From Bacteroidia bacterium (GTDB lineage: Bacteria; Bacteroidota; Bacteroidia; UKL13-3): a stretch of 38,615 bases of DNA. Position 1 is the first letter of the stretch; each line of letters opens with the position of its first letter. The stretch spans positions 1-38,615 of the forward strand of contig JALONP010000008.1 in assembly GCA_025454875.1 (NCBI GenBank). Direction: 5' to 3'. The notes beneath the pieces were generated by a model that was not told the DNA's origin, ran no database searches, and worked only from the letters and a program-made list of their open reading frames with translations. The position numbers were made by a program, and so were the translations under genes. This document shows, one piece after another, positions 22,795-31,226 of this stretch.

Positions 22795-22823
22795 AATAAC
22801 ACCCAAAAGCTTACATTTACATT

Positions 22824-23717
22824 ATGAAACATCTATACACCGCGTTCGTAATCATCTTATCGGTTATTTACCTTCACTCTTGTAAAGATGAAGTAGAAGG
22901 AACAATTGCTGATGATAGCGCTACACAACAACAACAAGCTTCGGATGAATCATTGATGCTTAATGAATCAGAAGTTTCAATTAATGACGTAAATGCTGTA
23001 ATAGCACAAAGTGGTTTTGGCAAAGCAGGGGTAATCGCTGGGGCTACCATTGATGATTCTACATTTATAAGCTCAAAAAAAATTGTGATTACTTATAACG
23101 GAAACAGTGCCGATAACAAACGAACTCGCACTGGAACCATAAGCCTCCAACTTATCAAAGGCAATAATTGGGGGGAGGCACAAGCAGTGTTGCAAATCGT
23201 ATATACCAACTTTAAAGTAGTTCATATCGCTTCAGGAAAATCAATTGTATTGAATGGCACATATTTGGTTACAAATACAACGGGGGGCCGCAGCTTTATC
23301 AGCCCAAGTGTTACACATTCAGTTAGAGGTTCTATGCAAGTAGCGTTCGACAATGGAAGTAACGCCTCTTGGCAAGTTGCACGAAAAAGAATAAGCACTG
23401 TGAATGGCAGCGTATATGAAGTGCGTGTTTCTGGGGATACCACCATCAATGCCTTGGGTAATATATCAGTTTGGGGCAAAAACCGAAACGATGTAAATTT
23501 TTATACTGAGATTGCTTCGCCAATCGTATACAGCAGCACCTGTTTAAATGGCCCAATAAGTGGTATTAAAATTCACAAAGGCATTGCACGTGAACTTACC
23601 GTTACATTTGGAGTAGATGCTGCAGGTAACCCAGCAAACGGAGCTTGTCCTTTTGGGTTTAAACTTAATTGGAAAAACTTGCGCAACGAAGATAAATCAG
23701 CGGTTCTGTCGTATTAA
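22824..23717 (+). CDS. lipoprotein, unknown
   Basis: The 297-residue protein starts MKHLYTAFVIILSVIYLHSC, a lipoprotein signal peptide with the modified Cys at 20 (LHSC). The next 30 residues are a flexible acidic/Gln-rich linker (DDSATQQQQASDESLML). The body is beta-rich and Ser/Thr/Asn/Gly-rich: FISSKKIVITYNGNS, VLQIVYTNFKVVHI, IVLNGTYLVTNTTGG and ELTVTFGVDAAGNP near the end. I recognise no domain with certainty. Similar lipoproteins with long beta-sandwich bodies are common in Bacteroidota and often surface-exposed. TACATTTA, one mismatch from the -7 consensus, lies a few bases before the ATG. It converges with GT2 across 14 bp. Confidence 0.75.
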   Translation: MKHLYTAFVIILSVIYLHSCKDEVEGTIADDSATQQQQASDESLMLNESEVSINDVNAVIAQSGFGKAGVIAGATIDDSTFISSKKIVITYNGNSADNKRTRTGTISLQLIKGNNWGEAQAVLQIVYTNFKVVHIASGKSIVLNGTYLVTNTTGGRSFISPSVTHSVRGSMQVAFDNGSNASWQVARKRISTVNGSVYEVRVSGDTTINALGNISVWGKNRNDVNFYTEIASPIVYSSTCLNGPISGIKIHKGIARELTVTFGVDAAGNPANGACPFGFKLNWKNLRNEDKSAVLSY

Positions 23718-23731
23718 TAATCTACCAAGTG

Positions 23732-24772
23732 TTACTTTAACTGGGACTGATTTAGTTGGCTAAAAGTACGTTTGCCTTGAGCGAAATAGTTGAGTACAAT
23801 ACTGTTTTGATAAATCCCTTTGAGTTGATTGTTGCTTAACGAAACCCGATTACCTGTTCTCAGTTTCCACCATTTACCTATTTTGAAAAAATAAGCGGCA
23901 TGCGCCTTGTGAACTGCGGCACTGTGTTTAAAATTACCTGTACTGATAAAAAATATTGAACTTAACAAATCCAAAAAAGACCTCACTGGAATAAGCCACA
24001 ATAACGTTGTAAATGGCAAATTTTTAGTAAGCATAATGAGGTTGTTTCTAAAGTTCAAGAAAGTTTTTCGTGCATTCATTTTATCCAATGTACCACCGCC
24101 TAAATGGTATACAGTTGAAGCGGGTTGCACCATGATAGTATAACCCATTAACTGAAAACGCCAGCATAAATCAACCTCTTCCATATGTGCAAAAAAATGT
24201 TCTTCAAATCCACCTGATTGATGAAAAATAGCTGCGCGAACTGCCAAACAAGCACCTGTTGCCCAAAATACGTTTTGCATTAAATCGTATTGACCCTGAT
24301 CTGCTTCTATATGATCAAATAACCTGCCTCTACAAAACACATAACCCAAAAAATCCATGTATCCTCCGCTGGCACCTGCATACTCAAACTGATGCCGGTT
24401 TGTGTAATCCAATAGTTTAGGCTGAACAGCACCACAGGTGGGATGTTGTTCAAAAACATCAACCAATGGCTCAATCCAATTTGGGGTTACTTCAATATCA
24501 TTGTTTAATAAAATATAGTAGTCGGCTTGTACCTTTTTTAACGCTTTGTTGTATCCACCTGCGTAACCGTAATTATCGTCATTTTGCACAATGGTAACTG
24601 AAGGAAAGTGTTTGCGAACAAAGGCAATTGAGTCATCAGTAGATTGGTTATCGGCCAATACAATTTCCAAATTGGGGTACGTTGAATTGCAAACCGATGG
24701 TAAGAATTTTTCGAGCAATGCTCTTCGGTTCCAATGGATAATTACAACTGCAACTTTAGGATGTGTTTTCAT
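23732..24772 (-). CDS. glycosyltransferase family 2
   Basis: This is a GT-A-fold glycosyltransferase of 346 residues. VAVVIIHWNRRALLEKFLPS (about 8-27) starts the nucleotide-binding fold, LADNQSTDDS (about 39-48) is the donor-sugar loop, and LLNNDIEVTPNW (about 88-99) holds the DXD-like NND metal motif. The acceptor side includes ATGACLAVRAAIFHQSGGFE and EEVDLCWRFQLMGY, typical of rhamnosyl-type GT2 enzymes. The C-terminal half has a hydrophobic segment around TLLWLIPVRSFLDLLSSIFF, probably a membrane-associating region. Its start overlaps the stop of the small protein gene upstream by 4 bp (ATGA type), so their translation is coupled. The sugar and acceptor are unknown; a cell-surface glycan is likely. 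Confidence 0.9.
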   Translation of the reverse strand: MKTHPKVAVVIIHWNRRALLEKFLPSVCNSTYPNLEIVLADNQSTDDSIAFVRKHFPSVTIVQNDDNYGYAGGYNKALKKVQADYYILLNNDIEVTPNWIEPLVDVFEQHPTCGAVQPKLLDYTNRHQFEYAGASGGYMDFLGYVFCRGRLFDHIEADQGQYDLMQNVFWATGACLAVRAAIFHQSGGFEEHFFAHMEEVDLCWRFQLMGYTIMVQPASTVYHLGGGTLDKMNARKTFLNFRNNLIMLTKNLPFTTLLWLIPVRSFLDLLSSIFFISTGNFKHSAAVHKAHAAYFFKIGKWWKLRTGNRVSLSNNQLKGIYQNSIVLNYFAQGKRTFSQLNQSQLK

Positions 24773-25131
24773 TTAGCAGTATAAGGTACAAAAACAAAAC
24801 TAGCAACTGATGCTGTAAGTAACATTACACACATAAACTGCGATGGATTTTTGTAGGTTTTAACAAAATCAGGTTGTTTGGCTGGAAGCAAAATTTTACG
24901 TTCAAGCAACTCCTCCATTGTGGTTGCATAAATAGAAAACGTAGCGGCATGGTCTTCTTTATCTAAAATTAACTCCCCTAATTTTACTTCATGCTCTGAT
25001 GCAATAAAAACAGGATACTCGGTAAAGTGTTCCTTACGCATATCTTCAGAAACTTCTTGTATCATTTCCGAATAAATTTTTAAATCAACCTTTAGTTGTT
25101 CAATAATTTGGTTAAACTCTTCTGCTGTCAT
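24769..25131 (-). CDS. conserved-looking small protein, unknown
   Basis: The 120-residue protein starts at ATG 25129-25131; a GTG just before it is the alternative. It is helical at the N-terminus (EEFNQIIEQLKVDLKIYSEM, then IQEVSEDMRKEHFTEYPVF). A strand-rich middle follows (VFIASEHEVKLGELIL, then AATFSIYATTMEELLERKIL), and a hydrophobic C-terminal tail (CVMLLTASVASFVFVPY) may be a membrane helix. I do not recognise a named family, but the composition and layout look like a genuine gene. It overlaps rlmD by 20 bp upstream and GT2 by 4 bp downstream, so the three genes are translationally coupled. The hydrophobic tail could anchor it to the inner membrane. Confidence 0.7.
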   Translation of the reverse strand: MTAEEFNQIIEQLKVDLKIYSEMIQEVSEDMRKEHFTEYPVFIASEHEVKLGELILDKEDHAATFSIYATTMEELLERKILLPAKQPDFVKTYKNPSQFMCVMLLTASVASFVFVPYTAK

Positions 25132-26545
25132 CACTTTGTTTTAAGGTTAGCAAAGCCACATTTTCTACATGGTGTGTATGCGGGAACATATCAACTGGCT
25201 GCACTTTGGTCACATCATATTTTTCAGTTAACAATGCAATATCTCTTGCTTGTGTAGCAGGGTTGCAACTTACATACACCAACTTAAGTGGTGCGTGTTC
25301 CAGTATTTTTTGAATCACTTTTTCATCCATGCCTGCCCGCGGTGGATCAGCAATCACCACATCTGGTTTGCCGTGTTGGCCAATGAGTGTGTCGGTGAAT
25401 ACATCTTTCATATCGCCTGCGTAAAAATGGCAATTGGTTACCTTGTTTAAGTTGGCATTGTGCTTGGCATCTTCAATGGCTTGGGCTACATACTCTATAC
25501 CAATTACTTGTTTGGCTTGTTTGGCAACATACAAAGCAATTGTTCCAACACCAGTGTACAAATCATACACATTTTCAGTACCTGTAAGTTCTGCAAATGA
25601 ACGCGCCACATCGTATAAAACGAGTGTTTGCGCTGAGTTGGTCTGAAAAAAGGAATTCGGCCCGATATGAAAAATACGGTCTTCAAGTTGTTCAACCAAA
25701 TAGGGTTTACCTGCATACAAATGAACAGGCAAATCGTGAATGGTATCATTCATCTTTCCATTGATTACATATAGCAATGAAGTTATTTGAGGAAATTGCT
25801 CTTTTACAAAATCCAACAAAGCAGTAATCTTAGGTTGGTCGTTTTCTTTAAATACAACAACCACCATCCACTCTCCAATAGATGAGTTGCGGATAATGAT
25901 GTTGCGCATAAATCCTTCTTGGCTATGGGCGTTATGAAAAGAATATCCTGCATCAACAGCAAATTTTTTAATGGCCAACCGAATAGCGTTTGAAGGTTCA
26001 GGTTGGTGGTAACAATGTTCAATATCCAATACCTTATCAAATCGTCCAGGAATATGAAAACCCAAACCCAAATGCGCACTAGGTTCCATGGCTTCTTTTC
26101 CATCCAAAGTTGTTAACCATTTTCGGTCGGTAAATGAATACTCCAGTTTGTTGCGGTAACCTTGTGTATTTGCAGAGCCCAATATGGGTAAAAATGGGGG
26201 AAACGAAAATTTACCAATGCGTTCAAAAGCATCAAGCACTTGTTGGTTCTTGTACATCAGTTGGGCTGAGTAGTCCATTTGTTGCCACTTACATCCACCA
26301 CATGTTCCAAAATGCGAACAAAAAGGTGCAACACGTTGTGGTGATGGTGTTACGATGCGTTCAACCCTGCCAAAGTTTACTTTCTTCTTGGTTGATGTAA
26401 CAAGAATATCTGCCCTATCACCTGGAACCGCAAAATCAACCAACACTACTTTTTCTCCTTCACGTGCAACACATTTGCCTTCGCTACCTGCATTGGTAAT
26501 TAAAATATCTGGTATTAAATAAGGCTGGAACTTTCGTTTTCTCAT
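25112..26545 (-). CDS. rlmD: 23S rRNA (uracil-C5)-methyltransferase RlmD-type
   Basis: This SAM-dependent enzyme methylates uridine C5 in 23S rRNA (U1939 in E. coli numbering for RlmD). The 477-residue protein has an N-terminal TRAM domain (about 10-60) for RNA binding. The [4Fe-4S] ligands are visible: Cys76, Cys82, Cys85 (CSHFGTCGGCKW) and Cys178 (DIEHCYHQ). The methyltransferase domain has YDLYTGVGTIALYV (SAM motif I), VVIADPPRAGMD and YVSCNPATQARD with catalytic Cys427. RumA- versus RlmCD-type specificity cannot be told from sequence alone. A TATCTTCG box at 26579-26586 is a likely promoter. The gene is the first of a coupled trio with the small protein and GT2. Confidence 0.92.
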   Translation of the reverse strand: MRKRKFQPYLIPDILITNAGSEGKCVAREGEKVVLVDFAVPGDRADILVTSTKKKVNFGRVERIVTPSPQRVAPFCSHFGTCGGCKWQQMDYSAQLMYKNQQVLDAFERIGKFSFPPFLPILGSANTQGYRNKLEYSFTDRKWLTTLDGKEAMEPSAHLGLGFHIPGRFDKVLDIEHCYHQPEPSNAIRLAIKKFAVDAGYSFHNAHSQEGFMRNIIIRNSSIGEWMVVVVFKENDQPKITALLDFVKEQFPQITSLLYVINGKMNDTIHDLPVHLYAGKPYLVEQLEDRIFHIGPNSFFQTNSAQTLVLYDVARSFAELTGTENVYDLYTGVGTIALYVAKQAKQVIGIEYVAQAIEDAKHNANLNKVTNCHFYAGDMKDVFTDTLIGQHGKPDVVIADPPRAGMDEKVIQKILEHAPLKLVYVSCNPATQARDIALLTEKYDVTKVQPVDMFPHTHHVENVALLTLKQSDDSRRV

Positions 26546-26578
26546 GGTTGCATTCTTGCCGTTAGGTTAAATAAAAGG

Positions 26579-26586
26579 CGAAGATA
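26579..26586 (-). promoter_or_regulatory. candidate -7 box TATCTTCG of rlmD
   Basis: This differs from TAnnTTTG by one base; TTCG variants recur in this window (see 32011-32018). It lies about 33 bases before the rlmD ATG. Confidence 0.4.
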
Positions 26587-26597
26587 TGCATCTTAGA

Positions 26598-27614
26598 TTA
26601 AATCACATTGACCTCAGGTTGAATGTTGATTCCGAATTTTTGCAGCACACTTTCTTGAATCGTTTTGGCTAAACTGATAATTTCATCACCGGTTGCCCCC
26701 CCATAATTAACAAGCACCAATGCTTGGTCTTTGTGCGCTCCTGTATTGCCTACCCGCTTGCCCTTCCAACCGCATTGTTCAATTAACCAGCCTGCCGCAA
26801 CTTTGGTAAATCCGGCAGCCGCTGGATATCCAACGATTTCAGGAAACTGTTGTTTTAACGTCTCGAACTGTGAAGTAGGAATTTCTGGATTTTTAAAAAA
26901 ACTACCTGCGTTGCCCAATACTTTTGGATTAGGTAGTTTTGATGAACGAATGGCAATTACCGCATCACTTACATCTTTAATGGTAGGCCGTGTAATATTT
27001 GAAACAGCAAGTTGTTGCTGTATGGCTCCATAACTGGTATTGAGTTGAGGATGTTTGTTTAATTTAAATACAACTGCCGTAATAATGTATTTACCCTTTG
27101 CCTCTTGTTTAAATATGCTTTCGCGGTAACCAAACCTGCATTGTTCGTTGGTAAATGAATGTACTGTTCCGTCACTAATCGCTACGGCTTCAAGTTCATG
27201 GAAAGTGTTTTTGAGCTCTACACCATAAGCACCAATATTTTGCATTGGAGCAGCACCCACACATCCAGGTATCAATGATAGGTTTTCGAGCCCACCGTAT
27301 CCATGGGCAATTGTCCATAAAACCAAATCGTGCCATACTTCTCCGGCATTGGCCTTTACCCATACATGGTCATTCGTTTCATCCACAATAGAAATGCCTT
27401 TAATGGAAATTTTAATTACCATTCCAGCTACATTGCGGGTGAGTAAAACGTTACTTCCACCTCCTAAAACAAGCAAGTTACGTTCTGCCAAATTAAAATT
27501 GCTGCACAATACCATCAATTCTTCTTTGGTATGTATGTCCACAAATTCACTGGCTATTGCATCGATGCCAAACGTGTTCAGCGTCTTTAATGAAACATGT
27601 TGTTGGATATTCAT
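26598..27614 (-). CDS. murB: UDP-N-acetylenolpyruvoylglucosamine reductase
   Basis: MurB reduces UDP-GlcNAc-enolpyruvate to UDP-MurNAc in peptidoglycan synthesis, using FAD and NADPH. I start it at ATG 27612-27614 (338 residues); an in-frame TTG nine bases earlier is the other option. The FAD-binding domain shows LLVLGGGSNVL (48-58) and IPGCVGAAPMQNIGAYG (115-131). The catalytic Ser is Ser238 in GNAGSFFKNP. The C-terminal domain has AAGFTKVAAGWLIEQCGWKG and GNTGAHKDQALVLVNYG, as in type I MurB. All key residues are present and nothing is odd. It stands between the rlmD promoter and a YjbR-like gene, on the same strand as both. Confidence 0.94.
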   Translation of the reverse strand: MNIQQHVSLKTLNTFGIDAIASEFVDIHTKEELMVLCSNFNLAERNLLVLGGGSNVLLTRNVAGMVIKISIKGISIVDETNDHVWVKANAGEVWHDLVLWTIAHGYGGLENLSLIPGCVGAAPMQNIGAYGVELKNTFHELEAVAISDGTVHSFTNEQCRFGYRESIFKQEAKGKYIITAVVFKLNKHPQLNTSYGAIQQQLAVSNITRPTIKDVSDAVIAIRSSKLPNPKVLGNAGSFFKNPEIPTSQFETLKQQFPEIVGYPAAAGFTKVAAGWLIEQCGWKGKRVGNTGAHKDQALVLVNYGGATGDEIISLAKTIQESVLQKFGINIQPEVNVI

Positions 27615-27620
27615 TGCAGG

Positions 27621-27628
27621 CAAATAAA
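27621..27628 (-). promoter_or_regulatory. candidate -7 box TTTATTTG of murB
   Basis: One mismatch from TAnnTTTG on the minus strand, six bases before the ATG at 27614. The short distance matches other promoters in this window. A 14-bp palindrome (27634-27647) lies just upstream. Confidence 0.35.
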
Positions 27629-27666
27629 CAAAAGCATTTTAAAATGCAATGCATTTAACCTGAAAA

Positions 27667-28014
27667 TCATTTGAGGGTTTCCTTGATTTTTTTGGGTAAA
27701 CTTTCTCTTACCAATTGATATGATATTAAAACCATTTCAATCAATTCAGAGTCAGATACGTCTTGGTTAAACTGCACCGTATTCCAATGTGTTTTGTTCA
27801 TATGGTAGCCGGGAGCTACCGCATGGTATTGCTGGCGCCATTGTTCATTCTGTTCAGGTGTTCCTTTTAAATTAACAGATATAGGCTCTTGCAATGAGGT
27901 TAAGGCAAACATTTTTCCTCCCACCTTAAAAACCAGCGTATCATTATCAAATGGAAACGACTCATCAACGCCAACTTGGGCAAGACAAACTTCACGCAAC
28001 AATTCTATATTCAT
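27667..28014 (-). CDS. MmcQ/YjbR family protein
   Basis: The 115-residue protein starts at ATG 28012-28014 (MNIELLREVCLAQ); the longer frame would cross a terminator and promoter. YjbR-like proteins have a CyaY-like fold with DNA-binding potential; their function is not settled. Hallmarks here are ESFPFDNDTLVFKVGGKMFA, ISVNLKGTPEQNEQWRQQY, AVAPGYHMNKTHWNTVQFN and the helical LIEMVLISYQLVRESLPKK tail. The pattern GYHMNKTHWN is the best family match. An exact -7 box ends four bases before the ATG and overlaps the T-run of the secDF terminator, so this gene is expressed independently. The murB gene follows 52 bp downstream. Confidence 0.85.
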   Translation of the reverse strand: MNIELLREVCLAQVGVDESFPFDNDTLVFKVGGKMFALTSLQEPISVNLKGTPEQNEQWRQQYHAVAPGYHMNKTHWNTVQFNQDVSDSELIEMVLISYQLVRESLPKKIKETLK

Positions 28015-28018
28015 TTTC

Positions 28019-28026
28019 CAAACATA
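28019..28026 (-). promoter_or_regulatory. -7 box TATGTTTG, leaderless-type
   Basis: Exact TAnnTTTG on the minus strand, with only four bases between it and the ATG of the YjbR-like gene. Transcription would begin at or within one or two bases of the start codon. Its upstream edge overlaps the T-run that follows the secDF terminator hairpin. Confidence 0.6.
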
Positions 28027-28028
28027 AA

Positions 28029-28057
28029 AAAACCCCGTGGCAATGCCACGGGGTTTT
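28029..28057 (-). terminator. secDF terminator hairpin
   Basis: A perfect 13-bp stem (AAAACCCCGTGGC with GCCACGGGGTTTT) encloses a three-base loop. On the minus strand it is followed by a T7 run. It starts 9 bp after the secDF stop. Confidence 0.92.
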
Positions 28058-28065
28058 CTCACAGT

Positions 28066-31053
28066 TTATGCAAGCGCCTGTTTGGGTTCAGGCTCTTTAT
28101 TTTTTGAATCAAAGTCGACCACAATTGGCGTTGCAATTGCAATAGAAGAGTATGTACCAAATACGATACCTACTAACAAGGCAAATGTAAATCCTTTAAT
28201 TACCTCGCCACCGAAAATGAATAGAATAAGTGCTACTAAAAACACAGTTAACGAAGTAATGATGGTTCTATTAAGTGTATTGTTCAATGCGTTGTTAATT
28301 ACCATTTTCTTGTTGGTTTCGTGGTGATGGGTTCCCAAGAACTCGCGGATACGGTCGAATACAACCACAGTATCGTTAATCGAAAATCCAATAATGGTTA
28401 ATACAGCTGCAATAAATGCTTGATCCACTTCCATGGTAAATGGCAAAATACCATCAAAAATAGAGTAGAATGACAGCATCATTAGCACATCATGCGCCAA
28501 GGCAATGGTTGCTCCAAGAGCATAAGTCCATTTACGGAAACGAACTAAAATATAAAAACCGATGCCAAGCAAAGCAATAATTGCTGCCCAAAACGATGCG
28601 GTTTTAATATCGTTTGCAATGGTAGGTCCAACCTTTGATGAACTTAATATTTCAGCTTTACCTCCAATTGCGCTTAAGCCTTCGTTCAATTTTGCCTCTA
28701 CCATTTCGCCAGCGTTTTCCGAACGGTCGTCAATTAAGTAAGTTGTGGTAATTTTAAATTTGTTATCGCTACCAAACGTTTTTACCTCTGGTGCTCCAGC
28801 AAATGGAACAGTTAACTTTTCACGAATATCACTTGCTGTTTGTGGGTTGTCAAATTGCACCACATACGTCCATCCACCTTGGAAATCAACACCCAATGTA
28901 AATCCTTTAGTGAACATTGAGAACAGACCTACACCAATAATTAATGAAGAGAAAATATAGAAACGTTTGCGTTTGCCTACCCAATCGTAAGTGATACCTT
29001 GGAATGCCTTTTCGGAGAAACCTCTGGCATATTTAACCAATTGTTGTTTGTCTAAACGCCATTCGGTAATAACACGGGTTAACAATACTGCTGTAAACAT
29101 TGATGAAAGAATACCAATGATTAAAGTGATAGCAAAACCTTGTACAGGCCCTGTTCCAAATACATAAAGTACAAATCCTGCGATTAAGGTTGTTAAGTTT
29201 GCATCAATAATGGATGAGCTTGCTGCTGCATAACCATCAGCCACTGCATTTTTCAAACTGCGCGCACCTGCCAACTCTTCTTTTACACGTTCATTAATCA
29301 ACACGTTCGCATCAACCGCCATACCAATGGTAAGTACGATACCAGCAATACCTGGCAAGGTAAGTGCCGCACCCAATGAGGCAAGCACACCCATAATAAA
29401 AAAGACGTTAATCAATACAGCAATATCAGCTATGTAACCAGAGTTGTTGTAGTATACAACCATAAAAATTAAAATCACAACAGTGGCAATTACCATTGAA
29501 GCTAAACCATTGCTAATCGCTTCTGCTCCCAATGTAGGACCAACTACAGCTTCTTCTACAATGCGTGTTGGAGCAGGTAATTTACCAGCCTTTAAAATAT
29601 TTGCTAAATCGCTTGCTTCTTCTGTAGTAAAACCACCACTAATTGATGAGCGGCCATTGGGAATTTCGTTTTGCACATTTGGTGATGAGTACACTACATC
29701 ATCAAGTACAATTGCAATGCTCTTGCCAATATTTGCTTTGGTTAGTTTACGCCATACCGATGCTCCTTCAGCATTCATGGTCATCGAAACTTCTGTTTGC
29801 CCACTTTGCGAAATATCTCTGCGCGCATCAGTGATTTTATCCCCTTCTAAAGACGCTTTTCCTTCTTTAGAAGTTTTAACAGCATGCAAAATGGCACCTT
29901 CACCATTATCACCAAAACCTTTGTATGCCCATAAAAAACGAATATTTGAAGGCAATGCGGCTTTCACCTCTGGGCGGTTCAAATACGTATTAATTTTGGC
30001 AGTATCTTTAATCAGTGCGGTTCCGCACATCGATCCTTTGGCAACCAGCATGTTTTGCTCGTCAGCATAAGGACGTAACAATACGAATAATGGATTTTCT
30101 TTGGTAAATTCTTCGATGCTCTTTTCTTGGTTAGCAGTAGCTGTATCTACCTTTGTTGTATCTGTTGCAGGCGCAGTGTTGGTGGCGCCAATGCCAGCCA
30201 ATGCGCTGCTGGCAGCAGTTGTGGTATCCGTACTAGCTTGTGCAGTTGTATCAGCTGGTGCGTTGTTTGTTTCGTTGGCAAGCACTTTTTTCAACACATC
30301 ATTTGCAGTTGATAAATGCTTGTATGCTTCTGGGTTATCAAACGTTTCCCAAAACTCAAGCTTAGCCGTTCCTTGCAATAATTTGCGCACACGTGTTGGA
30401 TTGTCTACACCTGGCAATTCAACCAAGATGCGTCCGCTGCCTTCCAACTTTTGGATATTGGGTTGTGTTACACCAAACTTATCAATACGCGCCCTTAAAA
30501 TTTGAAACGATCGATCAATTGCTTGGGAGGCCTCATTTTTAAGGTAGGCAATTACCTCCTCGTTGGTTGAACTTATTTTGATTAAATCTTTATTGGTTTG
30601 GTTGGCAAACAATACAGCTAGCTTTCCATCAGGCGCCACTTCTGCATAACTCTCACCAAAAACAGTTACATAATCTTTGGTGGTGCTTTTAATACGCTCG
30701 TTGGTTAATGCAATTGCTTTGTTAAATGCAGGGTCTGGACTTTCATTCGCTAATGAACGAACCAAATCCCCGATTGAAACCTCGAGTGTTACGTTCATTC
30801 CACCTTGCAAATCGAGTCCAAGGTTTAACTCACGCTCTTTGCATTGCAGGTAAGTGTATTTGGCAATACCCAAATTGTACACTGTTAAGCGCGCTACCGA
30901 ATCTAGATAGGCCCTCTCTTTCACTTGATCGCCTTCGGCATAAGCCTTGGCATCGTTTTCTACTTTGTTGGTTACCCAGGTAAATGATAGCTGAAAAATG
31001 CACACAATGGTGAGTGCGATTGCAAACAGCTTAACTGCTCCTTTACTTTTCAT
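28066..31053 (-). CDS. secDF: fused protein translocase SecDF
   Basis: SecDF uses the proton gradient to pull proteins across the inner membrane during Sec export. The 995-residue fusion is the form typical of Bacteroidota. The SecD half has LGLDLQGGMNVTL (about 78-90), then RSFQILRARIDKFGVTQPNI, a large periplasmic domain and GMAVDANVLINERVKEEL in the membrane region. The SecF half has TLGVDFQGGWTYVV and IGFSINDTVVVFDRIREF. A segment at about 260-310 is Ala/Thr/Asp-rich and of low complexity, with no family counterpart that I recall, and is probably a flexible periplasmic insert. A good promoter (TATATTTG with a TTG 20 bases upstream) lies about 95 bases before the ATG, and a strong terminator follows. 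It is a single-gene unit. Confidence 0.96.
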   Translation of the reverse strand: MKSKGAVKLFAIALTIVCIFQLSFTWVTNKVENDAKAYAEGDQVKERAYLDSVARLTVYNLGIAKYTYLQCKERELNLGLDLQGGMNVTLEVSIGDLVRSLANESPDPAFNKAIALTNERIKSTTKDYVTVFGESYAEVAPDGKLAVLFANQTNKDLIKISSTNEEVIAYLKNEASQAIDRSFQILRARIDKFGVTQPNIQKLEGSGRILVELPGVDNPTRVRKLLQGTAKLEFWETFDNPEAYKHLSTANDVLKKVLANETNNAPADTTAQASTDTTTAASSALAGIGATNTAPATDTTKVDTATANQEKSIEEFTKENPLFVLLRPYADEQNMLVAKGSMCGTALIKDTAKINTYLNRPEVKAALPSNIRFLWAYKGFGDNGEGAILHAVKTSKEGKASLEGDKITDARRDISQSGQTEVSMTMNAEGASVWRKLTKANIGKSIAIVLDDVVYSSPNVQNEIPNGRSSISGGFTTEEASDLANILKAGKLPAPTRIVEEAVVGPTLGAEAISNGLASMVIATVVILIFMVVYYNNSGYIADIAVLINVFFIMGVLASLGAALTLPGIAGIVLTIGMAVDANVLINERVKEELAGARSLKNAVADGYAAASSSIIDANLTTLIAGFVLYVFGTGPVQGFAITLIIGILSSMFTAVLLTRVITEWRLDKQQLVKYARGFSEKAFQGITYDWVGKRKRFYIFSSLIIGVGLFSMFTKGFTLGVDFQGGWTYVVQFDNPQTASDIREKLTVPFAGAPEVKTFGSDNKFKITTTYLIDDRSENAGEMVEAKLNEGLSAIGGKAEILSSSKVGPTIANDIKTASFWAAIIALLGIGFYILVRFRKWTYALGATIALAHDVLMMLSFYSIFDGILPFTMEVDQAFIAAVLTIIGFSINDTVVVFDRIREFLGTHHHETNKKMVINNALNNTLNRTIITSLTVFLVALILFIFGGEVIKGFTFALLVGIVFGTYSSIAIATPIVVDFDSKNKEPEPKQALA

Positions 31054-31147
31054 TGGTCGTTGTGTTATCTATGATTAATTAAATTGTATTCTATAAAACA
31101 AGTGAATGGCAGTGATGCTTGCGCATGATACCTGCACTCAAAGCGGG

Positions 31148-31178
31148 CAAATATAGGTTTTGGTATTCCATTTTACAA
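31148..31178 (-). promoter_or_regulatory. promoter of secDF (-33 TTG and -7 TATATTTG)
   Basis: On the minus strand an exact TATATTTG (31148-31155) is preceded by TTG (31176-31178) with a 20-base spacer, close to the Bacteroidota sigma-factor pattern. The leader would be about 90 bases, unusually long for this window. Confidence 0.6.
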
Positions 31179-31226
31179 CCCCTCATCAATATGGATTTTA
31201 GTAGCTGAAAACGAGTATTATATGAA

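Noticed and set aside
29483-30070. 195-residue frame on the plus strand opposite secDF
   Set aside because: It is antisense to strongly conserved SecD coding sequence and has no domain, promoter or start signal. It is a shadow of codon bias.
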